This document shows, one piece after another, positions 8,931 through 17,624 of a stretch of DNA of 34,608 nt; position 1 is the first letter of the stretch; each line of letters starts with the position of its first letter. Both the position numbers and the translations under genes were made by a program. The stretch is from Actinomycetota bacterium (GTDB taxonomy: Bacteria; Actinomycetota; Actinomycetes; Nanopelagicales; Nanopelagicaceae): assembly GCA_009702525.1 (NCBI GenBank), contig WLHW01000003.1:1-34608 (forward strand), written 5' to 3'. The notes under the pieces were generated by a model. That model ran no database searches and was not told the origin of the DNA. It saw nothing but the letters and a program-made list of their open reading frames with translations.

Positions 8931-9109
8931 GAGCATTGACGGGGCTATCACCTCACGAGCTCGTTGGAAGAAATGAGCTTCACGCTCATCTAGAACCAGC
9001 AGTCAGAACTTTAAGTGGCGCACAGTGTGCGCAAGGCGGGTGGTACCGCGAGCTCTGCCCACTAGCAGAGCTCGTCCCTCCAGAGTTTTATTAACCTGGA
9101 GGTTTTTTA
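8931..9109 (+). ncRNA. T-box riboswitch (translational, ultrashort stem I) controlling ileS
   Basis: Leader RNA that senses uncharged tRNA-Ile. GGGG-CTATCA-CCTC (8941-8954) forms a very short stem I with the isoleucine codon ATC (8947-8949) in its loop. ATGAGC/GCTCAT (8973-8978/8984-8989) forms a second hairpin. The conserved T-box GGGTGGTACCGCG (9038-9050) carries the TGGT bulge that pairs with the ACCA end of tRNA-Ile. A 10-bp hairpin 9049-9058/9065-9074 follows. There is no U-tract terminator; instead the sequestrator CCTCCAG (9077-9083) pairs perfectly with CTGGAGG (9096-9102), hiding the ileS Shine-Dalgarno. This matches the actinobacterial ileS T-box class described by the Henkin group. 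TAGACT at 8906-8911 is a weak candidate -10. Confidence 0.93.
9077..9102 (+). promoter_or_regulatory. Shine-Dalgarno sequestrator hairpin of the ileS T-box
   Basis: CCTCCAG (9077-9083) and CTGGAGG (9096-9102) form a perfect 7-bp stem with a 12-nt A/U-rich loop. GGAGG (9098-9102) is the ileS ribosome binding site, 7 nt before the ATG. When uncharged tRNA-Ile stabilises the T-box bulge, the 5' arm is drawn into the anti-sequestrator and translation is switched on. Confidence 0.88.
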
Positions 9110-12100
9110 ATGTCGTTTAAAGCCATCTCCCCCGCAGTCGATCTGCCTGCTCTGGAGCATTCGATTTTAGATTTTTGGCGAGACAATCAAATCTTCCATA
9201 AAAGCGTTAATGCACGCGCTGGTGCTACTCCGTGGACATTTTATGAAGGCCCTCCCACAGCAAATGGAATGCCCGGAACACACCATATTGAAGCGCGTGT
9301 TTTTAAAGATGTCTTTCCGCGTTTTCAAACAATGAAGGGTCTGCATGTAACTCGTAAAGCTGGTTGGGATTGTCATGGCTTACCGGTTGAAATCGCCGTA
9401 GAGAAAGAGTTGGGCTTTGCCGGAAAAGGCGACATTGAAAAATTTGGTGTTGCAGCATTCAACGATAAGTGTCGGGAGTCAGTTCAGCGACATGTGAGTG
9501 CCTTTACCGACATGACCGATCGCATGGGTTTTTGGGTTGATTTTGATGAGGCGTATTGGACGATGTCACCTGACTATGTAGAAAGTGTGTGGTGGTCTCT
9601 AAAAGAGATTTGGAAAAAAGGTCTTCTTGTTCAAGATCACCGTGTAGCGCCATATTGCCCTCGATGTGGAACAGGTTTATCAGATCATGAATTAGCTCAA
9701 GGCTACGAAACCGTTGTAGATCCATCGGTCTATGTGCGCTTTCCAGTAACAAGTGGTGAGCTAGCACAATTAGAGGCATCCCTACTTGTCTGGACGACTA
9801 CTCCATGGACTCTGGTATCAAATACGGCCATCGCAGTACATCCAGATGTCGAATATGTTGTTCTACGAGTAATAGTTGATGAGAAGAGTGAAGTCCTCAT
9901 CGTCGCTAAAGCCTTAATCGAAAGCATTAAGGGCGAGAAGGAAATTCTTCAAACAGTGCTGGGTAAAGATTTAGAGCGCGTTACCTATAAAAGACCATTT
10001 GATTACGTTGACATTCCTGATGCACATTACGTTGTGTTGGCAACGTATGTAACTACCGAAGATGGAACTGGATTAGTTCACCAATCTCCTGCTTTCGGCG
10101 CAGACGACCTTGCAGTATGTCGTGGATACGGTCTACCCGTTGTGAATCCCATTGCTCCTGATGGAACATTTCTTAGTGCAACTCCAGTTGTTGGCGGAAT
10201 GTTTTTTAAAGATGCTGACAAAGTTTTAGTAAAAGAGCTTAAGGCAAATGGGTCTCTCTATAAGCATCAACCATATGAGCACACGTATCCGCATTGCTGG
10301 CGCTGTCACACCGCATTGATGTATTACGCGCAACCATCATGGTATGTCCGTACAACATCGATAAAGGATGCCCTGTTGCGTGAGAACGCTGCCACCGACT
10401 GGCATCCACAATCAATTAAAGAGGGTCGCTATGGTGACTGGCTCAACAACAATATCGACTGGGCACTTTCCCGGAATCGATATTGGGGTACTCCACTACC
10501 AATTTGGCGCTGCGAGAATAAACATGAAATCTGCGTTGATTCACTCAAAGAGCTAGGTGCATTAGCTGGCAAGGAGCTTTCTAATTTAGATCCACATCGA
10601 CCATTTGTTGATGACATTACTTTTGCCTGTGCCGAGTGTTCACTGACAATGACGCGAGTTCCAGAAGTTATTGACTGCTGGTATGACTCGGGGGCAATGC
10701 CATTTGCGCAATGGGGTTATCCGCACAAAGAGGGCTCAGTTGAGAAGTTCAACGCCTCCTACCCTGCTGATTTTATCTGTGAGGCAATCGATCAGACCCG
10801 TGGATGGTTTTACACGCTCATGACTATCGGCACTTTAGTATTTGATAAATCTTCGTATAAAACCGTTCTATGCCTGGGTCACATTCTTGATAAAGATGGA
10901 CGCAAGATGAGCAAGCACGTTGGAAACGTTTTAGAGCCAATGGCGCTCATGGATCAACATGGCGCCGATGCCGTTCGTTGGTACATGTTGGCTGCCGGCT
11001 CACCATGGGCTGCGCGTCGAGTAGGACATGAAGCAATTAATGAAGTCATCAGAAAAACTCTATTGACGTACTGGAATACCGTTTCATTTCACGCCCTATA
11101 TGCCAATGCATCAAACTTTGATCTTGCTCAAACTCCTGCCCTAAAAGATCGAGCTTTAATGGATCGTTGGATTATCTCCGAACTCAATGTCTTGATCGAG
11201 ACCGTAGATGCAGCCTATGAGGGCTTTGATTCTCAAATTGCTGGTAAAGCACTGGCGGGATTTATTGATGACTTATCAAATTGGTATGTTCGCCGTTCTC
11301 GTCGTCGATTTTGGGATGGCGATGTGGCTGCCATGGCCACTCTGCATGAATGTCTTGTCACGTTGACCAAACTTCTTGCACCGATGGTCCCTTTTATTAC
11401 TGAACAAGTATGGCAAGAACTAGTGCGACCAACAGATTCAAACTCTGAAGCATCGGTTCACTTAACAGATTTTCCAAAAGTCAGTGCTGACGCAATTGAT
11501 CTCGAACTGTCGCAACAAGTGGCCCTTACTCGCCGCATTGTTGAATTAGGTCGAGCCTCCCGCGCCGAATCCGGAATCAAAATTCGTCAGCCACTACAGC
11601 GTGCGCTCATTGCCGCAACAGGATGGGCGAAATTACCTGAAGCAATGCGCGAACAAATTGCAGATGAACTCAATGTGATTGAATTGGAAGATATTGCTAG
11701 TGCTGATGGCGACTTAGTAGATATTTCAGTGAAAGCAAACTTTAAATGTTTGGGAGCAAAATTTGGTGGTGTAGTGCAAGAGATAGCTAAGGCAATTGCA
11801 GCCACTGACCCAACTTCTCTTGTTAAGAAACTTCGCGCCCAAGGTGTCGCAACCTTAGGAACGTGGGAAATTGCACTCGAGGATTTAGTAGTCACTGAGG
11901 TCCCCAAGAGTGGGTGGATGGTCTCGTCTCACGATGGAGAAAGTGTTGCCCTAGATCTGGCTCTCTCCCCATCTCTGATTTTGGCCGGCAACGCCCGAGA
12001 GGTCATTCGTTTTATTCAAGAGCGTCGCAAGAGCGATGGCTTCGAGATTTCTGATCGAATTAATGTCACGTGGAATGCAACACCTGAGATAGCAGAGGCA

Positions 12101-12223
12101 ATTGCCAGCGATCGTGCACATATTCAAGATGAGACTCTCGCACTAACTATGGTGTGCGATCCGTCAATCACTTTAGATCAAGGTGAACTTGGATTGGCAG
12201 TAAAGCTAGTTAAATCCCTCTAA
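9110..12223 (+). CDS. ileS: Isoleucyl-tRNA synthetase with rearranged signature motif (GTHH)
   Basis: Charges tRNA-Ile with isoleucine. 1037 aa, class I enzyme of the longer, eukaryote-like IleRS2 type. The HIGH motif reads G56-T57-H58-H59 (MPGTHHIEAR) instead of HxGH, and the KMSKS motif reads KMSKH at 599-603. The CP1 editing domain is present, with WTTTPWTL (228-235) and GTGLVHQSPAFGADD (319-333). The anticodon-binding domain and a C-terminal extension follow. The GXHH swap is a known feature of mupirocin hyper-resistant IleRS2 enzymes. The ATG at 9110 has a strong GGAGG site that is part of the T-box switch. Its 3' end overlaps the convergent yggT by 14 bp. Confidence 0.97.
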   Translation: MSFKAISPAVDLPALEHSILDFWRDNQIFHKSVNARAGATPWTFYEGPPTANGMPGTHHIEARVFKDVFPRFQTMKGLHVTRKAGWDCHGLPVEIAVEKELGFAGKGDIEKFGVAAFNDKCRESVQRHVSAFTDMTDRMGFWVDFDEAYWTMSPDYVESVWWSLKEIWKKGLLVQDHRVAPYCPRCGTGLSDHELAQGYETVVDPSVYVRFPVTSGELAQLEASLLVWTTTPWTLVSNTAIAVHPDVEYVVLRVIVDEKSEVLIVAKALIESIKGEKEILQTVLGKDLERVTYKRPFDYVDIPDAHYVVLATYVTTEDGTGLVHQSPAFGADDLAVCRGYGLPVVNPIAPDGTFLSATPVVGGMFFKDADKVLVKELKANGSLYKHQPYEHTYPHCWRCHTALMYYAQPSWYVRTTSIKDALLRENAATDWHPQSIKEGRYGDWLNNNIDWALSRNRYWGTPLPIWRCENKHEICVDSLKELGALAGKELSNLDPHRPFVDDITFACAECSLTMTRVPEVIDCWYDSGAMPFAQWGYPHKEGSVEKFNASYPADFICEAIDQTRGWFYTLMTIGTLVFDKSSYKTVLCLGHILDKDGRKMSKHVGNVLEPMALMDQHGADAVRWYMLAAGSPWAARRVGHEAINEVIRKTLLTYWNTVSFHALYANASNFDLAQTPALKDRALMDRWIISELNVLIETVDAAYEGFDSQIAGKALAGFIDDLSNWYVRRSRRRFWDGDVAAMATLHECLVTLTKLLAPMVPFITEQVWQELVRPTDSNSEASVHLTDFPKVSADAIDLELSQQVALTRRIVELGRASRAESGIKIRQPLQRALIAATGWAKLPEAMREQIADELNVIELEDIASADGDLVDISVKANFKCLGAKFGGVVQEIAKAIAATDPTSLVKKLRAQGVATLGTWEIALEDLVVTEVPKSGWMVSSHDGESVALDLALSPSLILAGNAREVIRFIQERRKSDGFEISDRINVTWNATPEIAEAIASDRAHIQDETLALTMVCDPSITLDQGELGLAVKLVKSL

Positions 12224-12491
12224 CTACGCCGAGTAGAAGTTGCACGGCGAAAAAGAGCACGATGAAACTTAAATCCAGACTTACTGCGCCAAGTCGCAGC
12301 GGTGGGATGTAGCGTCCTACAAAGCGCATGGGTTGATCAGTGATTGCATAAATCGCTTCTACTAAATACAACGTGACTCCGCTAGGTCGCCAATTGCGGG
12401 CAAACATACGTATGTAATCCAGAATTAAACGTCCAAGTAGGGCAAACAAGAACAACTGAAGTACGCCCGCTAAAAGCGAACCGATTGCCAT
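12210..12491 (-). CDS. YggT-family membrane protein
   Basis: 93-aa protein of the YggT/YlmG family with two hydrophobic segments (about residues 3-25 and 70-90) and the family pattern VEAIYAITDQPMRFVGRYIPP between them. Function is not well defined; in other bacteria the family is linked to division-site and nucleoid organisation and it is regularly placed next to sepF. It starts 7 nt after the sepF stop and is the last gene of the long division cluster. The last 14 bp overlap the convergent 3' end of ileS, and no terminator hairpin is obvious there. Confidence 0.9.
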   Translation of the reverse strand: MAIGSLLAGVLQLFLFALLGRLILDYIRMFARNWRPSGVTLYLVEAIYAITDQPMRFVGRYIPPLRLGAVSLDLSFIVLFFAVQLLLGVVRGI

Positions 12492-12497
12492 AAAAAA

Positions 12498-12971
12498 TCA
12501 GCTCTGGTTGAAGAAGCTTGCTTGAGCAGCAGCTGACTTATCTTCTGAACTCACTTGCAAGTTAGCAGGAGAGATGAGGAATACTTTTTTAGTCACGCGC
12601 TCAATAGTTCCGTGGAGACCAAAAGCAAGTCCACTGGCAAAATCTACAAGTCGCTTATGTTCTGATTCATCCATGTCAGTCAAATTAATAATCACAGGAT
12701 TGCCCTGACGAAAATGCTCACCGATTGTTCGGGCTTCATTATAAAAACGTGGGTGCAGGGTGATGATGCGATCTAGAACTGGGAGATCAAGTTGTGGCGC
12801 ACTCTCAACTGTCGACGTGTGAACAGATGAAACCGAACGAGCTGCTCGAGGTTTAATCTTCACTTCATTGGATGTATGTACTGCCGGAACTGATGGAGTT
12901 AGTGGAGCATCAAACTCAGGATCGTCCATCAAACCTAAATAGTTTGCGACGCGCTTAAGGGCATTAGTCAT
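12498..12971 (-). CDS. sepF: Cell division protein SepF
   Basis: 157 aa. SepF anchors FtsZ filaments to the membrane and is the essential anchor in actinobacteria, which lack FtsA and ZipA; no ftsA is seen in this cluster. The N-terminus MTNALKRVANYLGLMDD is the amphipathic membrane-binding helix, followed by an acidic/proline-rich linker and then the folded SepF domain from about residue 65 (HPRFYNEARTIGEHFRQG, VIINLTDMDESEHKRLVDF, FLISPANLQV). It sits 21 nt after yggS and before yggT, the usual order. Confidence 0.95.
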   Translation of the reverse strand: MTNALKRVANYLGLMDDPEFDAPLTPSVPAVHTSNEVKIKPRAARSVSSVHTSTVESAPQLDLPVLDRIITLHPRFYNEARTIGEHFRQGNPVIINLTDMDESEHKRLVDFASGLAFGLHGTIERVTKKVFLISPANLQVSSEDKSAAAQASFFNQS

Positions 12972-12992
12972 AGTTAAAATATACCTATCTGG

Positions 12993-13655
12993 CTACCTAG
13001 AACCCAGGATTGAGCTCCCAATTCGGACATGTGTCGCACCATGAATAATCGCCTCTTCATAGTCTCCACTCATGCCCGCCGACAATGATGGTGCATCCTT
13101 AAACTCTGCAATAAAATCACGATGAATATCGGCCAACCGACTAAAAGAATCTGCGGCACTGCCTGTTAAAGGGGCAACCGCCATAAGACCTTTCAGTTGA
13201 TGGACTGGCGAAGCCTGAACTAAGCCGGCTAACTGGTAAAGCTTTTCACTATCGGCACCACCACGATTTTTAGCCCCATCTAAGCTGACTTGAAGAAATA
13301 TCTGTAAGGGATGGAGCGCAGATTTCTCCATCATGGTGAAGTGTCGCGCCTCATCTAATGAGTGAACAACGTGACTCCAGGTACATATGGATCGAATTTT
13401 GTTACTTTGAATCTGGCCTTGGAAATGCCACCTGGCATCAATAGCCGCAGCTTTCTCGGCTCCATCGCTATCTCTATTTTCACCAAAATCACTGACGCCT
13501 AGCTCCTTCAAAATCTCAATATCACTGATCGGAAAAGTCTTCGTCACAACAACGAGGGTGATGTCTGTAGCTTGCCGGCCCGAATGCGCTGCACTCACTG
13601 CGATGCGCTCCTTGACTTGCGCTAACTTCTCAGCAATCTCATCGAAGCGTGTCAT
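12993..13655 (-). CDS. YggS/PLPBP-family pyridoxal phosphate homeostasis protein
   Basis: 220-aa single-domain TIM-barrel protein that binds PLP without known catalytic activity and helps to control PLP and amino/keto acid balance. K39 in LVVVTKTFP is the PLP lysine. DFGENRDSDG, WHFQGQIQSNK, GLMAVAPL and the phosphate-binding MSGDYEEAI and VRIGSSILGSR segments fit the family. The ATG overlaps the pgeF stop by 4 nt (ATGA). A position between pgeF and sepF is the standard actinobacterial arrangement. Confidence 0.93.
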   Translation of the reverse strand: MTRFDEIAEKLAQVKERIAVSAAHSGRQATDITLVVVTKTFPISDIEILKELGVSDFGENRDSDGAEKAAAIDARWHFQGQIQSNKIRSICTWSHVVHSLDEARHFTMMEKSALHPLQIFLQVSLDGAKNRGGADSEKLYQLAGLVQASPVHQLKGLMAVAPLTGSAADSFSRLADIHRDFIAEFKDAPSLSAGMSGDYEEAIIHGATHVRIGSSILGSR

Positions 13656-14314
13656 AGCCAGACAACTCCGGCATTTCTACCCGTTATGTTGTGGCGTCTA
13701 TAAGAAAAATAAAGCGGATCTTCTAGCGTGCATATCGATGATGCTTCATACGTAATCCCCATACTCACTAAAACTGCAATCAATGCTTTCGGTAGATCTA
13801 GAGCTGGAGTCATTTCACGTGTGAGTGAAAATGCAGCAGGATATATCGCACAAACTTCATCGGCAATATCTTGCGAAACTTCATAACATCGACCACAAAT
13901 TGATGCACCCAGTGTGGCATGAATGTGATTAGCACCTAAGCGACGCATTTCATCTACAACTTTTATCGCTATTCCATTGTGCAGCCCTCTTCGACCTACA
14001 TGAACTGCTGCGACTACAGTTGAAGAAGTAAGCAGTAACGGGATGCAGTCTGCAACGAGAACTGCAAGTGCAATACCTTTTGTTGTAGTAATTAATGCAT
14101 CACACGTTGGATCTATATCCTCAATAGTCTCGATAACAGTGAATGAATTACCATGCACTTGGTTCATAAATTGAGTCGGCCCTACCTGTGAAGCAAGGGC
14201 GATGCGATTGGCGCGAACAGTTTCTTCACTGTCTCCAACATGGAGCGCTAAATTAAACGAGTCAAAAGGCGCAAGGCTCAAACCTTGACGCCGATCGGTA
14301 AAGAGCTCTGGCAA
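13652..14314 (-). CDS. pgeF: PgeF/YfiH (LACC1-type) polyphenol oxidase family protein
   Basis: 220 aa. Family members (YfiH, DUF152, human LACC1) act as purine nucleoside enzymes and in E. coli edit wrong amino acids out of peptidoglycan precursors, which fits the position behind ftsZ. Putative metal ligands are H54 (NQVHGNS), C90 (VADCIPLL) and H105 (AAVHVGRRG); GASICGRCYEV (137-147) is the second Cys-containing motif. The start is an unusual TTG at 14314, 4 nt after the ftsZ stop, with TAAGG just upstream; the next ATG is only at residue 50, and relatives also begin just before the TDRRxG motif, so the TTG is favoured. Overlaps yggS by 4 nt. Confidence 0.9.
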   Translation of the reverse strand: MPELFTDRRQGLSLAPFDSFNLALHVGDSEETVRANRIALASQVGPTQFMNQVHGNSFTVIETIEDIDPTCDALITTTKGIALAVLVADCIPLLLTSSTVVAAVHVGRRGLHNGIAIKVVDEMRRLGANHIHATLGASICGRCYEVSQDIADEVCAIYPAAFSLTREMTPALDLPKALIAVLVSMGITYEASSICTLEDPLYFSYRRHNITGRNAGVVWL

Positions 14315-14318
14315 TGCC

Positions 14319-15455
14319 TTACTTCATAAAGTCAGGGACGTCGATCTCATCATCTTCGGCCACAAGCTCTTCAAACGTCACACGGCGACGGGCAATTGGC
14401 TCATCGTTGAGTTCGAGAGCAACTGAGATTGGATCATTTGTGGCAATAGGATCGGCCACTCCACCCAGAGTTGCTGCATCAATAACAGGAGTCGACACTC
14501 TCTTTGGCTCGCCGCCCTCAAAGCCAGCAGCTACCACTGTAATTCGCACTTCATCACCGAGTGCATCATCGATAGTTGTACCGAAGATGAATTTTGCATT
14601 TGGATGCACGGCCGACTGCACTAATTCGCACGCCTCATTAACTTCAAAGAGACCTAAATCAGAGCCACCGGAAACAGATAGCAGAACACCCATAGCGCCA
14701 TCGATTGAGGCTTCTAATAGAGGTGATGAGATTGCTAATTCAGCAGCGCGCAACGCACGATTTTCACCGCGCGCTGATCCAATACCCATAAGAGCTGATC
14801 CCGCACCAGACATAACCGCTTTCACATCGGCAAAGTCTAAGTTAATTAAACCAGGCTGAGTAATAATTTCAGTAATACCTTGAACACCAGATAGCAGAAC
14901 TTGATCAGCGCTCTTGAATGCATCGGCCAAAGTAATTGTACGATCAGAGATTGCAAGTAGTCGATCATTTGGAATAACAATTAATGTATCTACTTCTGCA
15001 CGCAAAGCTTCGATTCCAATATCGGCCTGTGTTGCACGAAGCTTTGCCTCAAAGGAAAAGGGGCGTGTAACTACACCAATAGTTAAGGCACCGATATCCC
15101 GAGCAATCTTCGCAACGATTGGTGCTGCACCCGTTCCGGTTCCGCCACCTTCACCTGCAGTTACAAAAACCATATCCGCGCCGCGCAAAATCTCTTCGAT
15201 ATCATCTGCGTGATCAAGTGCAGCTTCACGGCCTTTTTCTGGATCCATTCCTGCACCAAGACCACGAGTAGTTTTTCTTCCGATATCTAATTTCACATCG
15301 GCGTCACTCATTAAAAGATGTTGTGCATCGGTATTAATTGCAATGAACTCAACGCCTTTAAGTCCGACGTCGATCATGCGATTGATTGCATTTACTCCAC
15401 CGCCACCAATGCCTACAACTTTGATGACTGCTAAATAATTCTGCGGTGAAGCCAC
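14319..15455 (-). CDS. ftsZ: Cell division protein FtsZ
   Basis: Tubulin-like GTPase that forms the Z ring. 378 aa. The nucleotide-binding glycine-rich loop GIGGGGVNA (15-23), the tubulin signature GGGTGTG (103-109) and the T7 loop NLDFAD (205-210, with catalytic D207 and D210) are intact. A variable linker follows after about residue 320 and the protein ends in the conserved peptide [10 protein letters not shown], the docking site for SepF and FtsW. The start is GTG at 15455 with a near-perfect AAGGAGG Shine-Dalgarno 6 nt upstream. A 135-bp gap before the gene holds a candidate private promoter, so ftsZ can be expressed apart from the rest of the cluster. Confidence 0.98.
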   Translation of the reverse strand: MASPQNYLAVIKVVGIGGGGVNAINRMIDVGLKGVEFIAINTDAQHLLMSDADVKLDIGRKTTRGLGAGMDPEKGREAALDHADDIEEILRGADMVFVTAGEGGGTGTGAAPIVAKIARDIGALTIGVVTRPFSFEAKLRATQADIGIEALRAEVDTLIVIPNDRLLAISDRTITLADAFKSADQVLLSGVQGITEIITQPGLINLDFADVKAVMSGAGSALMGIGSARGENRALRAAELAISSPLLEASIDGAMGVLLSVSGGSDLGLFEVNEACELVQSAVHPNAKFIFGTTIDDALGDEVRITVVAAGFEGGEPKRVSTPVIDAATLGGVADPIATNDPISVALELNDEPIARRRVTFEELVAEDDEIDVPDFMK

Positions 15456-15522
15456 GTTTTTCCTCCTTGGGAACCATCAACCTCAACTTGAGCGTTATGA
15501 TTCATTCTTTATTGATAAGGCG

Positions 15523-15551
15523 AAACTAAAGTGCCAGCCCTGCTTAATCAA
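15523..15551 (-). promoter_or_regulatory. Candidate ftsZ promoter in the ftsQ-ftsZ gap
   Basis: The 135-bp gap is the longest inside the fts/mur cluster. On the minus strand TTGATT (15551-15546), 17 bp, then TAGTTT (15528-15523) has sigma70-type spacing and the TANNNT form. It would give a leader of roughly 60 nt before the AAGGAGG site at 15468-15462. Private ftsZ promoters in this gap are known in Streptomyces and mycobacteria. Confidence 0.45.
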
Positions 15552-15590
15552 ATACCGACTCGAACTATTTACTGTGTCGCACTAATAAAT

Positions 15591-16232
15591 TTATTTCACA
15601 ATCGGAGCGTGTGGGGCAGAAACATCTACTCGTTTGAGTTTCGCATTTTCAGGTTGGAGCAATAAAGCTTGAAAAACCTTAGCTTTAAGTGCATTTTCTT
15701 CACTTCTTCCCCATCGAAGTTCAAGGGAGCCCTTTTCTGATTCCAGCTCTAAAATAAAAGTATCTCCACTGTGAACTTTGAGCACCCTGACCTGTGTAGA
15801 AATCTCGACTGGAAGTTCTCTGAAAAAGGCGGCGGCAATAATCGCTGAATCAACGGATGGGGCTTGAATAGTGGGTAGCTGAGAAGTTTTCTGGCCACTT
15901 AGAAGAAAGCTCTGTCCTTGGGCATCGATCGCGAAGTTGTTAAAAATTGCAATGGGTGTTCGTTCGGTAATTTCAATACTCACTTTTCCATTAATCCAAT
16001 TACGCGAAACAACCGCACTTTTTACCCAATCAAACTTTTCATATCGTCCAGCAATTATTCTTGGTTCTACACGAGCTAATTTCTGACCTTTCTTAATTTC
16101 AATAGGTACATAGTTCTTCGTTCCCTTTATTTCGATTGCGCTCACGGTAAATAGCGAGGACCAACCCAGGACGTATGCAGACGTAATGACGACTAGCACA
16201 GTGATTGCAATTACTAAGCGTCTCTTTTTCAT
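15591..16232 (-). CDS. ftsQ: Cell division protein FtsQ (POTRA domain)
   Basis: 213 aa bitopic membrane protein of the divisome, linking FtsL/FtsB-type proteins to the septal synthase. A short basic N-terminus (MKKRR) is followed by one membrane segment (about residues 6-25), a POTRA domain (about 29-95; FTVSAIEIKGTKNY and SIEITERTPIAIF) and a C-terminal FtsQ/DivIB beta domain. The short cytoplasmic tail is typical of reduced genomes compared with the long tails in Streptomyces and Mycobacterium. Its ATG directly follows the murC TAA with no gap. Confidence 0.93.
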   Translation of the reverse strand: MKKRRLVIAITVLVVITSAYVLGWSSLFTVSAIEIKGTKNYVPIEIKKGQKLARVEPRIIAGRYEKFDWVKSAVVSRNWINGKVSIEITERTPIAIFNNFAIDAQGQSFLLSGQKTSQLPTIQAPSVDSAIIAAAFFRELPVEISTQVRVLKVHSGDTFILELESEKGSLELRWGRSEENALKAKVFQALLLQPENAKLKRVDVSAPHAPIVK

Positions 16233-17624
16233 TTAATTAAATCGCCGACTTAAGCCATCAACAATTATTGGGGCTAAGGAGCTCACGTCGCCTGCACCTA
16301 GCGTAATAATCACATCTCCGGGTTGAGCAAAGTTGATTATCTGATCCGTAACTTCCACAAAGTTTGGAATGTACTCACCATGTGTCATCACATTAGTGAT
16401 GAGTTGAGAGGTGACACCTTGGATAGGTTTTTCACTGGCGGCATAAATCTCCAAAACGATAACTCGGTCGGCAACGTCTAGAGCTTGCGCAAAGTTTTCT
16501 GCGAAAGCCCGAGTTCGTGAGTATCTATGTGGTTGAAAGATTACTAAAAGTCGGCCATCCCCTGCATAGCGTCGCGCGGCGTCAAGAGTTACCTTGATTT
16601 CGGTTGGATGGTGCCCGTAATCATCTACAACTCGTATTCCATGAACAGTCCCTACTAATTCAAAACGTCGTCCAGTTCCACGGAATGTTGCTAAACCAGT
16701 TAATAGTTCAGCCGGTGCACAACCTAATGCGATGCCGGTTGCCAAGACTGCCGCAGCATTGAGCAGATTATGGTGGCCTGGAACCATTAGCTCAATAAAA
16801 CCAACTGCCTTCCCATGCCACAAAGCGCGTGCTTTAGATCCGGATGCTCCTAACTCGATCTGATCCAGACGCATATCAGCACTCTCTGAAACTCCATATG
16901 AAATTACTGAAAGCTCACCAGTTTGAGATACAAGTGCACATGCTCCGGGATCGTCGGCACAGTAGGTAAGAAATCCTTCAGGATTAATTGTCAAAGCAAA
17001 CTCTTTAAACGCTGTATCGACATCGGCAGCTGTAGCGAAATAATCAACATGGTCATGTTCAACATTTGTGACTATTGCGGCAAATGGATGGTACTCAATA
17101 AATGATCCATCTGACTCATCGGCTTCGGCGACAAATATATTGCCAGTACCGCGATGGGCATTTGAGCCCGATGCAGTAATTGTTCCGCCAATCGCAAACG
17201 ATGGATCCTCGGCACATGCCTGTAGCGCAACGGCAAGCATAGAAGACGTCGTAGTTTTTCCGTGGGTTCCGGCAACTGCGATTGATTTAGATTCTGACAT
17301 CAAAATAGCTAAAGCTGCAGCACGTGTTAGTAGTGCAAGACCCAGCTCCCCTGCTCGAATTATTTCAGGATTTGTAGCTGAGATTGCACTTGAAAACACG
17401 ACTACATCTGCACCATCTACATTTTCACTTGCATGACTTATAGAAATACTTGCACCTAAAGCTTTTAACGCTTTTACAACTGAAGAGTCTTTGGCATCAG
17501 ATCCGCTCACACGAATCGAGTGCGAGAGCGCAATGCGCGCCAAGCCACTCATTCCAGCACCACCAATTCCAATAAAGTGGATTCGTTTACCGGTCAAAGA
17601 ACGCAACTCCATGCGACTCATCAT
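16233..17624 (-). CDS. murC: UDP-N-acetylmuramate--L-alanine ligase MurC
   Basis: Adds L-Ala to UDP-MurNAc with ATP, the first amino acid of the stem peptide. 463 aa. The Rossmann-type N-terminal signature IHFIGIGGAGMSGLA (15-29), the ATP-binding loop GTHGKTT (119-125), the central domain pattern EADESDGSF and the C-terminal DDYGHHPTE are visible. The start is the first of three closely spaced ATGs (17624, 17621, 17612); the ATG at 17624 overlaps the murG stop as ATGA. It follows murG and precedes ftsQ, the usual order. Confidence 0.97.
   Translation of the reverse strand: MMSRMELRSLTGKRIHFIGIGGAGMSGLARIALSHSIRVSGSDAKDSSVVKALKALGASISISHASENVDGADVVVFSSAISATNPEIIRAGELGLALLTRAAALAILMSESKSIAVAGTHGKTTTSSMLAVALQACAEDPSFAIGGTITASGSNAHRGTGNIFVAEADESDGSFIEYHPFAAIVTNVEHDHVDYFATAADVDTAFKEFALTINPEGFLTYCADDPGACALVSQTGELSVISYGVSESADMRLDQIELGASGSKARALWHGKAVGFIELMVPGHHNLLNAAAVLATGIALGCAPAELLTGLATFRGTGRRFELVGTVHGIRVVDDYGHHPTEIKVTLDAARRYAGDGRLLVIFQPHRYSRTRAFAENFAQALDVADRVIVLEIYAASEKPIQGVTSQLITNVMTHGEYIPNFVEVTDQIINFAQPGDVIITLGAGDVSSLAPIIVDGLSRRFN

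Noticed and set aside
9049-9074. Strong 10-bp hairpin read as an intrinsic terminator before ileS
   Set aside because: No U-tract follows. The hairpin sits directly after the T-box sequence and is part of the anti-sequestrator region.
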